In this document: piece after piece, positions 6,881 through 14,443 of the stretch
Layout: each line of letters begins with the position of its first letter
Numbering within the stretch: position 1 is the first letter of the stretch
Source: Pseudomonadota bacterium
GTDB lineage: Bacteria > Pseudomonadota > Alphaproteobacteria > Rhizobiales > Xanthobacteraceae
DNA length: 23,973 bases
Direction of reading: 5' to 3'
Assembly (NCBI GenBank): GCA_023414975.1
Contig: JAEZMI010000328.1
Span: forward strand, 1-23,973
Program-made: the position numbers and the translations under genes
The notes under the pieces: model-generated
Seen by the model: only the letters and a program-made list of their open reading frames with translations
What the model was told of the DNA's origin: nothing
Databases searched by the model: none

Positions 6881-8091
6881 CAGTCCCGTCCTCCGACTAT
6901 CAGCCGGGCTACCTTGCGACCCATCTCCCCGATCGGGACGATTCCCGAACAGGCCCCGATCTGAGCGGTCGCCCCGGGCATGCCCCAGACGACGCTGCTT
7001 TCCTCATCCTGCGCGATGACGCTGCCGCCGGCCTCGGCGACGCGCAGCGCGCCCTTCGCCCCGTCCGATCCCATGCCCGTGAGCACCAGGGCGAGCGTGG
7101 CCGCGCCATAGACGGACGCCACCGACTGGAACATCGGATCGACCGCCGGCTTGCAGAAATTCACCGCCGGACCGTCGAACAGGCGGATCCGCGTGCCCCC
7201 GGCGTCGCGGACGACATCCATGTGGATGCCGCCGGGGGCGACATAGATGCGCCCCGGCCGGATGGTCTCGCCATCCTTCGCCTCGGCGCAGGGGCGTCCG
7301 GCGGCACGCGCGATGTGCTCGGCCATGATGGCGGTAAAGGTCGGCGGCATGTGCTGGACGACAAGCACCGGCACGGTGGCGATCGCGGAGCCGAGATCGG
7401 TGAACAGGCGGGTGAGCGCCTGCGGTCCGCCGGTGGAACTGCCGATGGCGAGCACGCCAACGGGCATCATGGAATAGCCGCGCAGCTTCTGCGGGACCTT
7501 CGGGGTACCCGAAGCGGGCGCCGCCGCGGGAGCCGCCGCCGTCGCCGCGGCGCTGGCGGGGGCGTTGGTGGGGGCGTTAGCCGGGGCGACGACCGCCGCG
7601 GTGCTCGGCGCCGAGGGCTGACGGGCCGCGGTCCGCCGCGCGCGCTGGCCGAGGCCGCGGGCCTTGGCCAGCAGCTCGACGCGGAAGTCCTCGGCCGAGC
7701 TGAAGCCGCGCGTGGCGTCGGGCTTCGGGATGTAGTCCGCCGCCCCCAGCGTCAGCGCCCGCAGGCTGACCTCCGCGCCGCGCCGCGTCAGCGAGGAGGC
7801 GACGAGCACGGCCGTGCCGGGCTTGCGCTCCAGAATGAGCGGGAGGGCGGTGAGACCGTCCATGTCCGGCATTTCCAGATCGAGGATCACCACGTCCGGC
7901 TGGGCACGCTGCACGTCGTCGGCGGCACGGCGGCCATTGGGGTGGGTGGCGACAACCTGGAAGTCGTCGGTCTCGCCGAACCAGTTCGACAATACACCGC
8001 GCATGAACACGGAATCGTCGACGATCATCACCTTGATCGGAGGCCCGGCCTGTGGGGTGGCCACTGGGCTGGAGGCAGTCGCCATCACCAT
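6880..8091 (-). CDS. cheB: chemotaxis response regulator protein-glutamate methylesterase CheB
   Basis: A 403-residue two-domain enzyme that removes methyl groups from receptors and can deamidate them. The receiver domain covers about 18-140, with D25/D26, phosphoacceptor D71 (VILDLEMPDMDG) and K123. An Ala/Pro-rich linker (about 155-200, with NAP/AAP repeats) joins it to the methylesterase domain from 210 on. The catalytic residues there are Ser in GSSTGG (218-219), H247 (VVQHMP) and D343 (GMGSDGAKG). Two starts are possible: ATG at 8091, used here and overlapping cheY by 7 nt, or ATG at 8085, which makes the TGATG junction seen at cheB-cheR. Only two residues differ. The upstream open frame to 8664 is read-through over cheY and is not part of the gene. 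CheA presumably phosphorylates it. Confidence 0.95.
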   Translation of the reverse strand: MVMATASSPVATPQAGPPIKVMIVDDSVFMRGVLSNWFGETDDFQVVATHPNGRRAADDVQRAQPDVVILDLEMPDMDGLTALPLILERKPGTAVLVASSLTRRGAEVSLRALTLGAADYIPKPDATRGFSSAEDFRVELLAKARGLGQRARRTAARQPSAPSTAAVVAPANAPTNAPASAAATAAAPAAAPASGTPKVPQKLRGYSMMPVGVLAIGSSTGGPQALTRLFTDLGSAIATVPVLVVQHMPPTFTAIMAEHIARAAGRPCAEAKDGETIRPGRIYVAPGGIHMDVVRDAGGTRIRLFDGPAVNFCKPAVDPMFQSVASVYGAATLALVLTGMGSDGAKGALRVAEAGGSVIAQDEESSVVWGMPGATAQIGACSGIVPIGEMGRKVARLIVGGRD

Positions 8092-8468
8092 ATCTCGCTT
8101 TTCTCGAGCAGACCGACTTCCTCCAGCTTTTCCCGCAGGATGTCCTCGTCGAAGGGCTTCATGATGTACTCGTCCGCGCCGACGGAGAGGGCGCGGGCGA
8201 TATGGTCCATGTCCTTCATGGTGGTGCAGAACACCACCTTGGGGCTTGTGCCCCCGTCGCTCCGGCGCAGTTGCTCGAGGAATTCGAGCCCGCTCACATA
8301 GGGCATGTTCCAGTCGAGCAGGATGCCATCGGGCATGGTGCGGGCGCACTGCTCCAGCGCGCGCCGGCCGTCCTCCGCCTCGTTCACGTCGAACGACCAG
8401 CTTTCCAGCATCCGGCGGGCGATTTTCCGCACCACGGCGGAGTCGTCCACGACAAGAAAGGTCTTCAT
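8085..8468 (-). CDS. cheY: chemotaxis response regulator CheY
   Basis: A 127-residue single-domain receiver that carries the signal from CheA to the flagellar switch or acts as a phosphate sink. All key residues are intact: D8, D9, D52 (LLDWNMP), T82 (VFCTTM) and K104 (YIMKPF). No output domain is present. The start MKTFLVVDDS is the usual one for this family, and GGGGA lies 8-9 nt upstream. In-frame ATGs at 8474, 8477 and 8492 would add 2, 3 or 8 residues; the one at 8492 overlaps the cheW stop as TGATG, so coupled initiation there cannot be excluded. The gene lies between cheW and cheB and overlaps cheB. Other cheY genes may exist outside the window. Confidence 0.95.
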   Translation of the reverse strand: MKTFLVVDDSAVVRKIARRMLESWSFDVNEAEDGRRALEQCARTMPDGILLDWNMPYVSGLEFLEQLRRSDGGTSPKVVFCTTMKDMDHIARALSVGADEYIMKPFDEDILREKLEEVGLLEKSEIW

Positions 8469-8491
8469 CGGCATCATCCCCGAATGCTCCA

Positions 8492-8965
8492 TCAGGCGGC
8501 CGCCCGCGTGCCGCCGACCATTGCGAGAACGCGCTCGACATCGAGCAGGACCAGCAGCTCGCCCTCCAGACGGTGGACGCCGTCCGAGTAGCGCATCCAC
8601 TCCTCCTCCAGGTTGGGCGGGTTGTTCTCATGGGTGCTGGCGTCGAGCAGAAGCACGTCGCCAACGCCGTCGATCAGCAGGGCAAAGGTTTCGCCGGTCC
8701 GCTCGATACCGACCGCCATGCGGGCGACCGAGCCGTCGGACAGGCCGAGCATGCGGCGCATGTCGACCATGGTGACGATACGCCCGCGCAGGTTCAGCAC
8801 CCCGTCGATCTCGCGCGGGGCCAGCGGCACCGGCGTGATCTGGTCGGGGACGAAGACCTCGTTAACCGACGAGATCGGCACCCCGAAGAGCTGCCCGCCG
8901 ATGCGGACGGTCACGAACTGGCGGGCATCGCTGAGCCCTTCGACGGTAGCGGTTGCGGTGCTCAT
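8492..8965 (-). CDS. cheW: chemotaxis coupling protein CheW
   Basis: A 157-residue adaptor linking chemoreceptors to CheA in signalling arrays. The single CheW domain shows FVTVRIGGQLFGVPISSVNEVF (17-38), the segment PREIDGVLNLRGRIVTMVDMRRMLGL (50-75) with the conserved LRG turn, and FALLIDGVGDVLLL (94-107). Length is typical. It begins inside the end of cheA with a 4-nt ATGA overlap, indicating coupled translation. Because CheA itself carries two CheW-like domains, this stand-alone copy is one of three coupling modules encoded in the operon. Confidence 0.95.
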   Translation of the reverse strand: MSTATATVEGLSDARQFVTVRIGGQLFGVPISSVNEVFVPDQITPVPLAPREIDGVLNLRGRIVTMVDMRRMLGLSDGSVARMAVGIERTGETFALLIDGVGDVLLLDASTHENNPPNLEEEWMRYSDGVHRLEGELLVLLDVERVLAMVGGTRAAA

Positions 8966-11772
8966 GCCGCCTTCTCCTTGTCATCGTGAACCGCAAATTC
9001 GCGCAGCGCGGCGATGAGGCCGCTGCGGTCGAACTTGCCGACGTAGTCGGTGAACCCGGCGACGCGGCCGCGTTCGATGGATTCCGCGTTGCGGCCGGCC
9101 GCCATGGCAATGATCGGCAGGTGCTCCAGATGCAGCTCGCCGCGCACGCGCTCGGCGAAGCGGAAGCCGTCGACGCCCGAGAGGTCGACTTCGCTCACCA
9201 CCGCGTCGTACCGCACGTCGCCGGAGAGCTCTTCGAGCGCCTCCGCCGCCGAGGTGCAGGTCTTGACCAGGTAGCCATTGCCCTTGAGCACCGGCTCCAG
9301 CATCGCGCGGTGGAACGCGTTGTCGTCGACCAGCAGCAGCCGGGCGGTGTGCTCCTGCGAGACGCGGGCCGGCGGGATGTCGAAGCTGTCCCCGAACGCC
9401 GCACGCATGAAGTAGGCGACGTCCAGAACCTCCGTCGCGACATCGTTGATGATCGCGCCGCCGATGATCTCCGGCGCGCCGGACGAGAGCTTGAGATCGA
9501 GTTCGGTCTCGACGATGTCGACGATCTGGTCGACCACGAGGCCCATGGTCCGCTGGCCCTCGGAGAAGATCAGCAGCGGCTGCTTGCCACTGGCCTTACG
9601 CTCCACCTCGTCATTGGCATAGACGATCGGGATGAGCGTGCCGCGATACTGCGCGACGCAGCGCTCCGACACGATCTCGACATGCTCCGCGTCGAGTTCC
9701 TCCAGACGCGTGACGAGGGCCAGCGGCACCGCCTTGAGGCCGCGCGGGCCGGCGCGGCACAGCAGCAGCGACGTCGTCTCGGACGCAGCGTCCACGGTGG
9801 TGTTGTGCTCTTTCGCCACGGCGTCCGTCCCCTTGTCAGCGCGGCTCGTCGCAAGCTGCGCAAGGCCGTTGGGGTCGATGATCATGATCACCCGGCCGTC
9901 GCCCAGAATGGTGCTGCCGGAGACCAGCGAGATGTTGCGCAGCACCGTGGAGAGGGGCTTCACAACGATTTCCTCGGTGTGCGAGACGCTGTCCACCACG
10001 ACGCCGAAGCGCTGGTTGCCGACCTGCATCACGACGATCAGCTCGCCCTCGGGGCGCTCGCCCCAGTGGCAGGACAGGTTCATCACGGTGCCCAGATCGA
10101 CGATCGGCAGCAGGCGGTCGCGCAGGCGCAGCACATGGGCGCGCTTGATGAAGCTCAGCGCATGCTCGCTGTCCGGGCGCACCCGCACCAGCTCGACCAC
10201 CGAGGTCTGCGGGAGGGCGAAGCGCTCGCCGGTCGTCTCCACGATCAGCGCCGGCACGATGGCGAGGGTGAGCGGGATCTTGATGACGAAGGTGGTGCCT
10301 TCACCGCGGCGGGAGCGCACGTCGACCGTGCCGCCGATCGCCTCGATGTTGCAGCGCACGACGTCCATGCCGACGCCGCGCCCGGAGACGCTGGTGACCT
10401 TCTGCGCCGTCGAGAAGCCGGCGTGGAAGATGAAGCGGAAGGCCTGCGCGTCGGGCATGCGGGCGGCATCGGCCTCGGAGCACAGGCCGTTCTCGACCGC
10501 CTTGGTCTTGATGCGCTCGACATCGAGGCCGCGGCCGTCGTCGGCGATCTCGAGAATGACGTGGCCGCCCTCGTGATAGGCCGACAGACGGATCGTGCCC
10601 TTCTCAGACTTGCCCACGGCACGGCGGGCGGCCGGCATTTCGAGACCGTGGTCGGCCGAGTTCCGCACCATATGGGTGAGCGGGTCCTTGATCCGGTCGA
10701 GCACCTGGCGGTCGAGCTCGGTCTCGGCGCCGTGCTGCTCCAGCTCGATCTGCTTGCCGAGTTCCTGCGCGAGGTCGCGGACGATGCGCGGCAGCTTCTG
10801 CCAGGCATTGCCGATGGGCTGCATGCGGGTGCGCATCACCGCTTCCTGCAGCTCGCCGGTGACGTTGGAGAGGCGCTGGAGCGGGCTCTTGTACTCGCTG
10901 TCCTCGTTGCGGCGGCTGATCTCCATGAGCTGGTTGCGCGTGAGCACCAGCTCGGAAACCATCGTCATCAGATGTTCGAGCACCGAGACGTTGACGCGGA
11001 TGGTCTGGTTGGCCACCGAGGAGGAGTCGTTCGCCGCCGGCGGCGGCGGGGCATCGGTGGTGGGCAGAGCGGGCGTGACGACGACGGCCTCGGGCGCCAC
11101 CGCGGCGGGCTGTGCCGGCGGCCGGGCCTCAACCTCCGTTTCGCGGAACATACGCTCAAGTTCATCAAGCGGCACCTCGCCGGGGGCGAGTTCGCGCTCG
11201 AGAGTCTGCACGACGAGCGGCTTTTCGGCGGCGGGGGCCTTGTCGGCAGGGGTCTTGTCGGCAGAGGTCTTGTCCGCGGCAGCCTTGTCGGCGGGCGCCT
11301 TGCCGCCGGAGGCTTTGCCGCCGGACGTTTTGCCGGTCGCGGCCTTGCCGGCCGGTGCCTTGCCGGCGGCCGGCACCGTGTCCGCGACCACGTCGGTGCG
11401 GGCCACCTCGGCCTCCAGCTCGGCGATCAGGTCGGCGTCGGAGCCGGCGGGCTCGGTGCCGTCATTGCGCTCGATTTCGGCGAGGATCGCCTTGATGCGG
11501 TCGATGGTGCGCAGGATGAGCCCCACCGCCCCGCGGGTGACGGGGCGCCCGTTGCGGAACTCGTCCATCAGCGTTTCCGCCGCGTGGGCGAGACCGGCCA
11601 GCCGGACGAGGCCGATGAAGCCGCACGTTCCCTTGATGGTGTGAACCAGCCGGAAAATGTTGTTGAGAATCTCGCGGTTGTTCGGGTCGGTCTCGAACTT
11701 CACCAGCTCGGTGTCGGCGACATCCAGACTTTCGGACGTTTCGGTCAGGAATTCGCGGAGAAGATCATCCAT
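8962..11772 (-). CDS. cheA: chemotaxis histidine kinase CheA with two CheW domains and a C-terminal receiver
   Basis: A 936-residue cytoplasmic hybrid kinase. Domains in order: Hpt/P1 (1-105) with phospho-His H44 in VHTIKGT; a Lys/Ala pentapeptide-repeat linker (136-180) and Pro-rich linker (to about 250) with no recognisable P2; dimerisation P3 (about 255-320); HATPase P4 with N-box HMVRNSADHG (367-376), DDGRG (411-415) and GRGVGMD (464-470); a first CheW/P5 domain (about 503-640); a second CheW-like domain (about 666-795); and a receiver (810-930). The receiver keeps D816/D817 and K913 but has E861 where the phosphoacceptor Asp belongs (44 residues after D817, followed by the conserved +7 Asp-Gly) and A891 at the Thr/Ser position. 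The ribosome site is weak, and a hairpin lies between the receptor gene and this start. Confidence 0.96.
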   Translation of the reverse strand: MDDLLREFLTETSESLDVADTELVKFETDPNNREILNNIFRLVHTIKGTCGFIGLVRLAGLAHAAETLMDEFRNGRPVTRGAVGLILRTIDRIKAILAEIERNDGTEPAGSDADLIAELEAEVARTDVVADTVPAAGKAPAGKAATGKTSGGKASGGKAPADKAAADKTSADKTPADKAPAAEKPLVVQTLERELAPGEVPLDELERMFRETEVEARPPAQPAAVAPEAVVVTPALPTTDAPPPPAANDSSSVANQTIRVNVSVLEHLMTMVSELVLTRNQLMEISRRNEDSEYKSPLQRLSNVTGELQEAVMRTRMQPIGNAWQKLPRIVRDLAQELGKQIELEQHGAETELDRQVLDRIKDPLTHMVRNSADHGLEMPAARRAVGKSEKGTIRLSAYHEGGHVILEIADDGRGLDVERIKTKAVENGLCSEADAARMPDAQAFRFIFHAGFSTAQKVTSVSGRGVGMDVVRCNIEAIGGTVDVRSRRGEGTTFVIKIPLTLAIVPALIVETTGERFALPQTSVVELVRVRPDSEHALSFIKRAHVLRLRDRLLPIVDLGTVMNLSCHWGERPEGELIVVMQVGNQRFGVVVDSVSHTEEIVVKPLSTVLRNISLVSGSTILGDGRVIMIIDPNGLAQLATSRADKGTDAVAKEHNTTVDAASETTSLLLCRAGPRGLKAVPLALVTRLEELDAEHVEIVSERCVAQYRGTLIPIVYANDEVERKASGKQPLLIFSEGQRTMGLVVDQIVDIVETELDLKLSSGAPEIIGGAIINDVATEVLDVAYFMRAAFGDSFDIPPARVSQEHTARLLLVDDNAFHRAMLEPVLKGNGYLVKTCTSAAEALEELSGDVRYDAVVSEVDLSGVDGFRFAERVRGELHLEHLPIIAMAAGRNAESIERGRVAGFTDYVGKFDRSGLIAALREFAVHDDKEKAA
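11233..11367 (-). repeat. nine in-frame 15-bp repeats (pentapeptide linker of CheA)
   Basis: Residues 136-180 of CheA are nine consecutive pentads of the form x-(G/D)-K-(A/T)-(P/A/S), for example AGKAP, GGKAS and ADKTP. The DNA has a clear 15-bp period. The first five units have Gly at position 2 and the last four have Asp, suggesting two separate amplification steps. The product would be a flexible, lysine-rich linker between P1 and the rest of the kinase. Confidence 0.9.
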
Positions 11773-11812
11773 GGCTCAATCTCGGCAGGTGGCGAATGGG
11801 GCAGGAGGAGCC

Positions 11813-11828
11813 GCCGGCGCGGGCCGGC
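11813..11828 (-). other. perfect GC hairpin between the receptor gene and cheA
   Basis: GCCGGC-GCGG-GCCGGC forms a 6-bp perfect stem with a 4-nt loop in the 65-bp gap. It starts about 10 nt after the receptor stop and about 40 nt before the cheA start. No T-tract follows on the minus strand, so full termination is unlikely. It could attenuate transcription or protect an mRNA end between mcp and cheA. Confidence 0.35.
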
Positions 11829-11837
11829 AGCGTGTGA

Positions 11838-13511
11838 TCACGCCGCGCGAACACGGTTGACGAAGGTGTCGACCTGGGTGCGCAGACGGTCGGCCTGCGC
11901 GGAGAGGTCGGCCGCGGAACGGACGATCTCGATGGAGACACGGCCGGTTTCGGCGGCGGCGGAACTGACCGTCGTGATGCTGGAGGAAACCTCCTGCGTC
12001 CCGTGGGCCGCCTGATTCACGTTCTGGGCGATCTCGCCGGTCGCCGCGCCCTGCTGGTCGATGGAGGTGGCGATGGCGGTCGAGATTTCGTCGATGCGGC
12101 GGATCGTGCCGGAGATGCTCTCGATGGCCTTGACCACGTCGTTGGTCGCGCCCTGCACCGCGGCGATCTGGGAGGAAATCTCGTCCGTGGCTTTCGAGGT
12201 CTGCTCGGCGAGCGTCTTCACTTCCATGGCGACCACCGCGAAGCCGCGCCCCGCCTCGCCCGCCCGCGCCGCCTCGATGGTGGCGTTGAGGGCGAGAAGA
12301 TTGGTCTGCGAGGCGATGTCGGTGATGAGATTGACCACCTGGCCGATACGCTGGGCGCTGGCGGCGAGGCCGCGCACGACTTCGGCCGTGCCGCTCGCCT
12401 GGTCGGTCGCCTCGCCGGCGATCTTGGCGGCGGAGGCGACCTGCGAGCCGATTTCGCGCACCGAGGCGGCAAGCTCTTCGGCGGCCGAGGCGGCGATCTG
12501 CACATTGCTGGTGGCCTGCTCGGCCGCCGCCGCGACGATGGTCGACTGACGCGAGGTCTCGTCGGCCGATTTGTTCATGGTGGTGGCGGAACGCTCCAGC
12601 TGGCTGACGGCGCTGGTGACCGACTGGACGACGCCGGACACTTCACTGTCGAACTGCTCGGCGAGCTGGCGCATGGCGTCGCGCTTCTCGGCTTCGAGCC
12701 GCTCGGCCTGCGCCGCCTGCTCGGCCCGCAGGCCTTCGGTCGCGCGGACGGTGGCGAGAAGCTCCGCCGCCGAGCGCCAGAGATCGCCGACCTCGTCCGC
12801 GCCCGGCTTGCGTTCGACCTCCACGTCCAGATTGCCGGCCGCGACCGCGGTCAGCGTCTGGCTGACGCGGCGGATCGGGCGGCTGAGCATGTAGACCCCG
12901 ATGAACAAGGCGCTGGCGATGCCGATCAGCAGGCCGACGACCGTCGTGCCGATCATCATCAGGCGCGCCCAGCGGTCGGTGGCGATCGCTTCCTGGCGCA
13001 GCGGGGTCAGGTGGGAGCGCAGTTTGTCGATATGAAGGGCGACCGACTTCTGCAGCGCCTCGCGATTGGCGCGGTTCGCATCGTTGTAGCCCTGTACGGC
13101 CGCGGCCTTCGGGCCATCTTCCACGGCAAGGCGAACGGTCTCGCGGCGGTAAGTCTGGAACTTGTCGAGATCGGCAACCAGGCCGTCGAAACCGAGTTCA
13201 TCCGAGCCGCCCGCGATGGCCTTCGCCTCGCCGACCGTGGTGTTGAGCCGGTCGAGCGCGTTCAGCATCTTGGCGGCGAACGGCTTGGCCTTCTCGATGG
13301 TGTCGGTCACATAGATGCCGCGCGATTCCATCACGACAGTGCTGATCAGCCCGTTGATGCGCTCGGCGAGGAAAGCTCGCTGCTCATAACGATCGAGCTG
13401 GTCGGCCAGCCGCGCCCTCGCATCCAGCGCGTAGAGCGCAAACCCGCTGACGGCCAAGGTGGACAAGCCAAGCACGGCGACGATCGCATAGATTTTGCCG
13501 ATGATCTTCAT
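11838..13511 (-). CDS. methyl-accepting chemotaxis protein
   Basis: A 557-residue transmembrane receptor. Membrane helices are at about 7-28 and 185-208. The periplasmic part (29-184) is about 155 residues and looks all-helical, like a four-helix-bundle sensor. HAMP spans about 209-262 and starts with RPIRRVSQTL. The cytoplasmic signalling coiled coil has its conserved hairpin tip at ITDIASQTNLLALNATIE and AGRGFAVVAMEV (396-431), which contacts CheA and CheW. The C-terminus is VNRVRAA and lacks the pentapeptide that tethers CheR/CheB in enteric receptors. It lies 65 nt ahead of cheA and is likely the dedicated receptor of the operon. The ligand is not predictable from the sequence. Confidence 0.95.
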   Translation of the reverse strand: MKIIGKIYAIVAVLGLSTLAVSGFALYALDARARLADQLDRYEQRAFLAERINGLISTVVMESRGIYVTDTIEKAKPFAAKMLNALDRLNTTVGEAKAIAGGSDELGFDGLVADLDKFQTYRRETVRLAVEDGPKAAAVQGYNDANRANREALQKSVALHIDKLRSHLTPLRQEAIATDRWARLMMIGTTVVGLLIGIASALFIGVYMLSRPIRRVSQTLTAVAAGNLDVEVERKPGADEVGDLWRSAAELLATVRATEGLRAEQAAQAERLEAEKRDAMRQLAEQFDSEVSGVVQSVTSAVSQLERSATTMNKSADETSRQSTIVAAAAEQATSNVQIAASAAEELAASVREIGSQVASAAKIAGEATDQASGTAEVVRGLAASAQRIGQVVNLITDIASQTNLLALNATIEAARAGEAGRGFAVVAMEVKTLAEQTSKATDEISSQIAAVQGATNDVVKAIESISGTIRRIDEISTAIATSIDQQGAATGEIAQNVNQAAHGTQEVSSSITTVSSAAAETGRVSIEIVRSAADLSAQADRLRTQVDTFVNRVRAA

Positions 13512-13532
13512 CTCGAAACTCTCGCTTTGGCG

Positions 13533-14051
13533 TCAGTGGCTCGCCGTTTCATTTGCTTTTTGGCGGGCGGGCTGCTTGTTCGGGGCCGCTTTATCGACGA
13601 GAGAGCGAATTTCAGACTTGTCGATGTAGCCGATCGAATCGACCAGAACTTCCTGGACGACATCGCCGTTCAATTGAGCGTTGGTTCTCTTCTTTACGTT
13701 GCCGAGCATTTCGGTCAGGTTGTACTTGGACATCCTGCCGAACTCGACCCGACCATTCATGTAGATCTCGTCGAAGGCGGCGTTGGTGACGAAGACCTGC
13801 GGGTCGATGGACAGCTTTCGCAGCGTGCCGGCATCGGCGGTGTAGACCAGCTTGGCGACGACATAGCCGCGCACCGCGCCGTCAATGATCATCGGGACGT
13901 TGATCGCTTCGAGCCGCCGATATTCGGTGCCCGCCAGGAACGGTTCCTCTTCCGCGGCAGCGCTGTGGCCGGCGACCCAGTAAGCCCCGCCATAGCTCGA
14001 CAGAAGCGTCACCACGCAGACCCAGAGACCGATGAAAAGGACCTTGGCCAT
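13533..14051 (-). CDS. membrane-anchored protein with FliL-like topology, function unassigned
   Basis: A 172-residue protein with one N-terminal membrane helix (about 4-26) and a periplasmic remainder. After a short acidic linker comes YRRLEAINVPMIIDGAVRGYVVAKLVY, split here as residues 44-53 and 54-70, then a helix-rich part with MSKYNLTEMLGNVKKRTNAQL (107-127, shown for position only) and a strand-like VVQEVLVDSIGYIDKSE. One anchor, a 'value along a membrane-proximal strand' and a late 'cannot-lose' helix resemble the FliL/stomatin layout, but sequence similarity to FliL is weak, so this is inference. The ATG at 14051 fuses with the preceding stop as TGATG; a GTG one codon earlier is the alternative. 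Its place between a FlgN-like chaperone gene and the receptor gene argues for a motility role. The C-terminal tail is Lys/Gln/Ala-rich and probably disordered. Confidence 0.7.
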   Translation of the reverse strand: MAKVLFIGLWVCVVTLLSSYGGAYWVAGHSAAAEEEPFLAGTEYRRLEAINVPMIIDGAVRGYVVAKLVYTADAGTLRKLSIDPQVFVTNAAFDEIYMNGRVEFGRMSKYNLTEMLGNVKKRTNAQLNGDVVQEVLVDSIGYIDKSEIRSLVDKAAPNKQPARQKANETASH

Positions 14052-14443
14052 CACACGCCATACCGTGTCGCGAGCGAAAAGGAGTAGGTGCCGTCCGACT
14101 CCGCCTCGCGCAGGGCGGTCCCGAGGATGCCGGAGACCTCCTGCGCCGCCGCCAGGTGCTGGCCGAGAATGTCCTGGTTGCGCAGGAGCTTGCCGCGCAG
14201 CAAGGCGAGGCGCTCCAGCGTGGCGGCATCCAGGGCCGCCGGCAGCGCGCGGGCCGCGCGGCTCAGCTCCAGGAGGCTGCGGCTCTTGCGGCGGTTCATT
14301 TCCTCGAAGTCGATCGGCAGGCGCTGGCGGAGCGCCTCGGTCTCCTGCTCGATCGCGTCCTCAAGACGGTCCAGCAGACCGAGCAGCAGAGCCCCCGGCG
14401 TCATCGCGGCGGTGGAGCGGATCGGCGGGAGGATCATGGTCAT
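14051..14443 (-). CDS. flgN: FlgN-like flagellar export chaperone
   Basis: A 130-residue, almost wholly helical protein. The middle has FEEMNRRKSRSLLEL (46-60), the Asn-Lys-Ser core seen in rhizobial FlgN-like proteins. The end has REAESDGTYS (112-121), a conserved C-terminal motif of that group. FlgN binds the hook-filament junction proteins FlgK and FlgL before export, and both genes lie in the same run at 19774-22265. The ATG at 14443 overlaps the previous gene by 4 nt (ATGA). No membrane segment or signal peptide is present. The assignment rests on helix content, these motifs and context; FlgN homologues are poorly conserved, so the symbol is tentative. Confidence 0.65.
   Translation of the reverse strand: MTMILPPIRSTAAMTPGALLLGLLDRLEDAIEQETEALRQRLPIDFEEMNRRKSRSLLELSRAARALPAALDAATLERLALLRGKLLRNQDILGQHLAAAQEVSGILGTALREAESDGTYSFSLATRYGV

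Noticed and set aside
8092..8664. In-frame extension of cheB upstream to 8664
   Set aside because: It reads through cheY and part of cheW in another frame, and the peptide has no receiver or other pattern. CheB starts normally at 8091 or 8085.
11233..11367. Regular 15-bp periodicity that could suggest a CRISPR or regulatory repeat array
   Set aside because: There are no spacers, the period is a multiple of three, and it is in frame inside cheA, so it is a coding repeat.
8953..12015. A 1020-codon open frame on the plus strand, opposite cheW/cheA and the receptor gene
   Set aside because: It is exactly antisense to well-conserved CheA. The peptide is His/Asp/Arg/Gly-rich low complexity typical of GC-rich shadow frames, with no domain pattern.
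12003..14087. A 694-codon plus-strand open frame opposite the receptor and FliL-like genes
   Set aside because: Its composition is that of an antisense shadow (Arg/Gly/Asp/His), and it covers clear coding sequence on the other strand.
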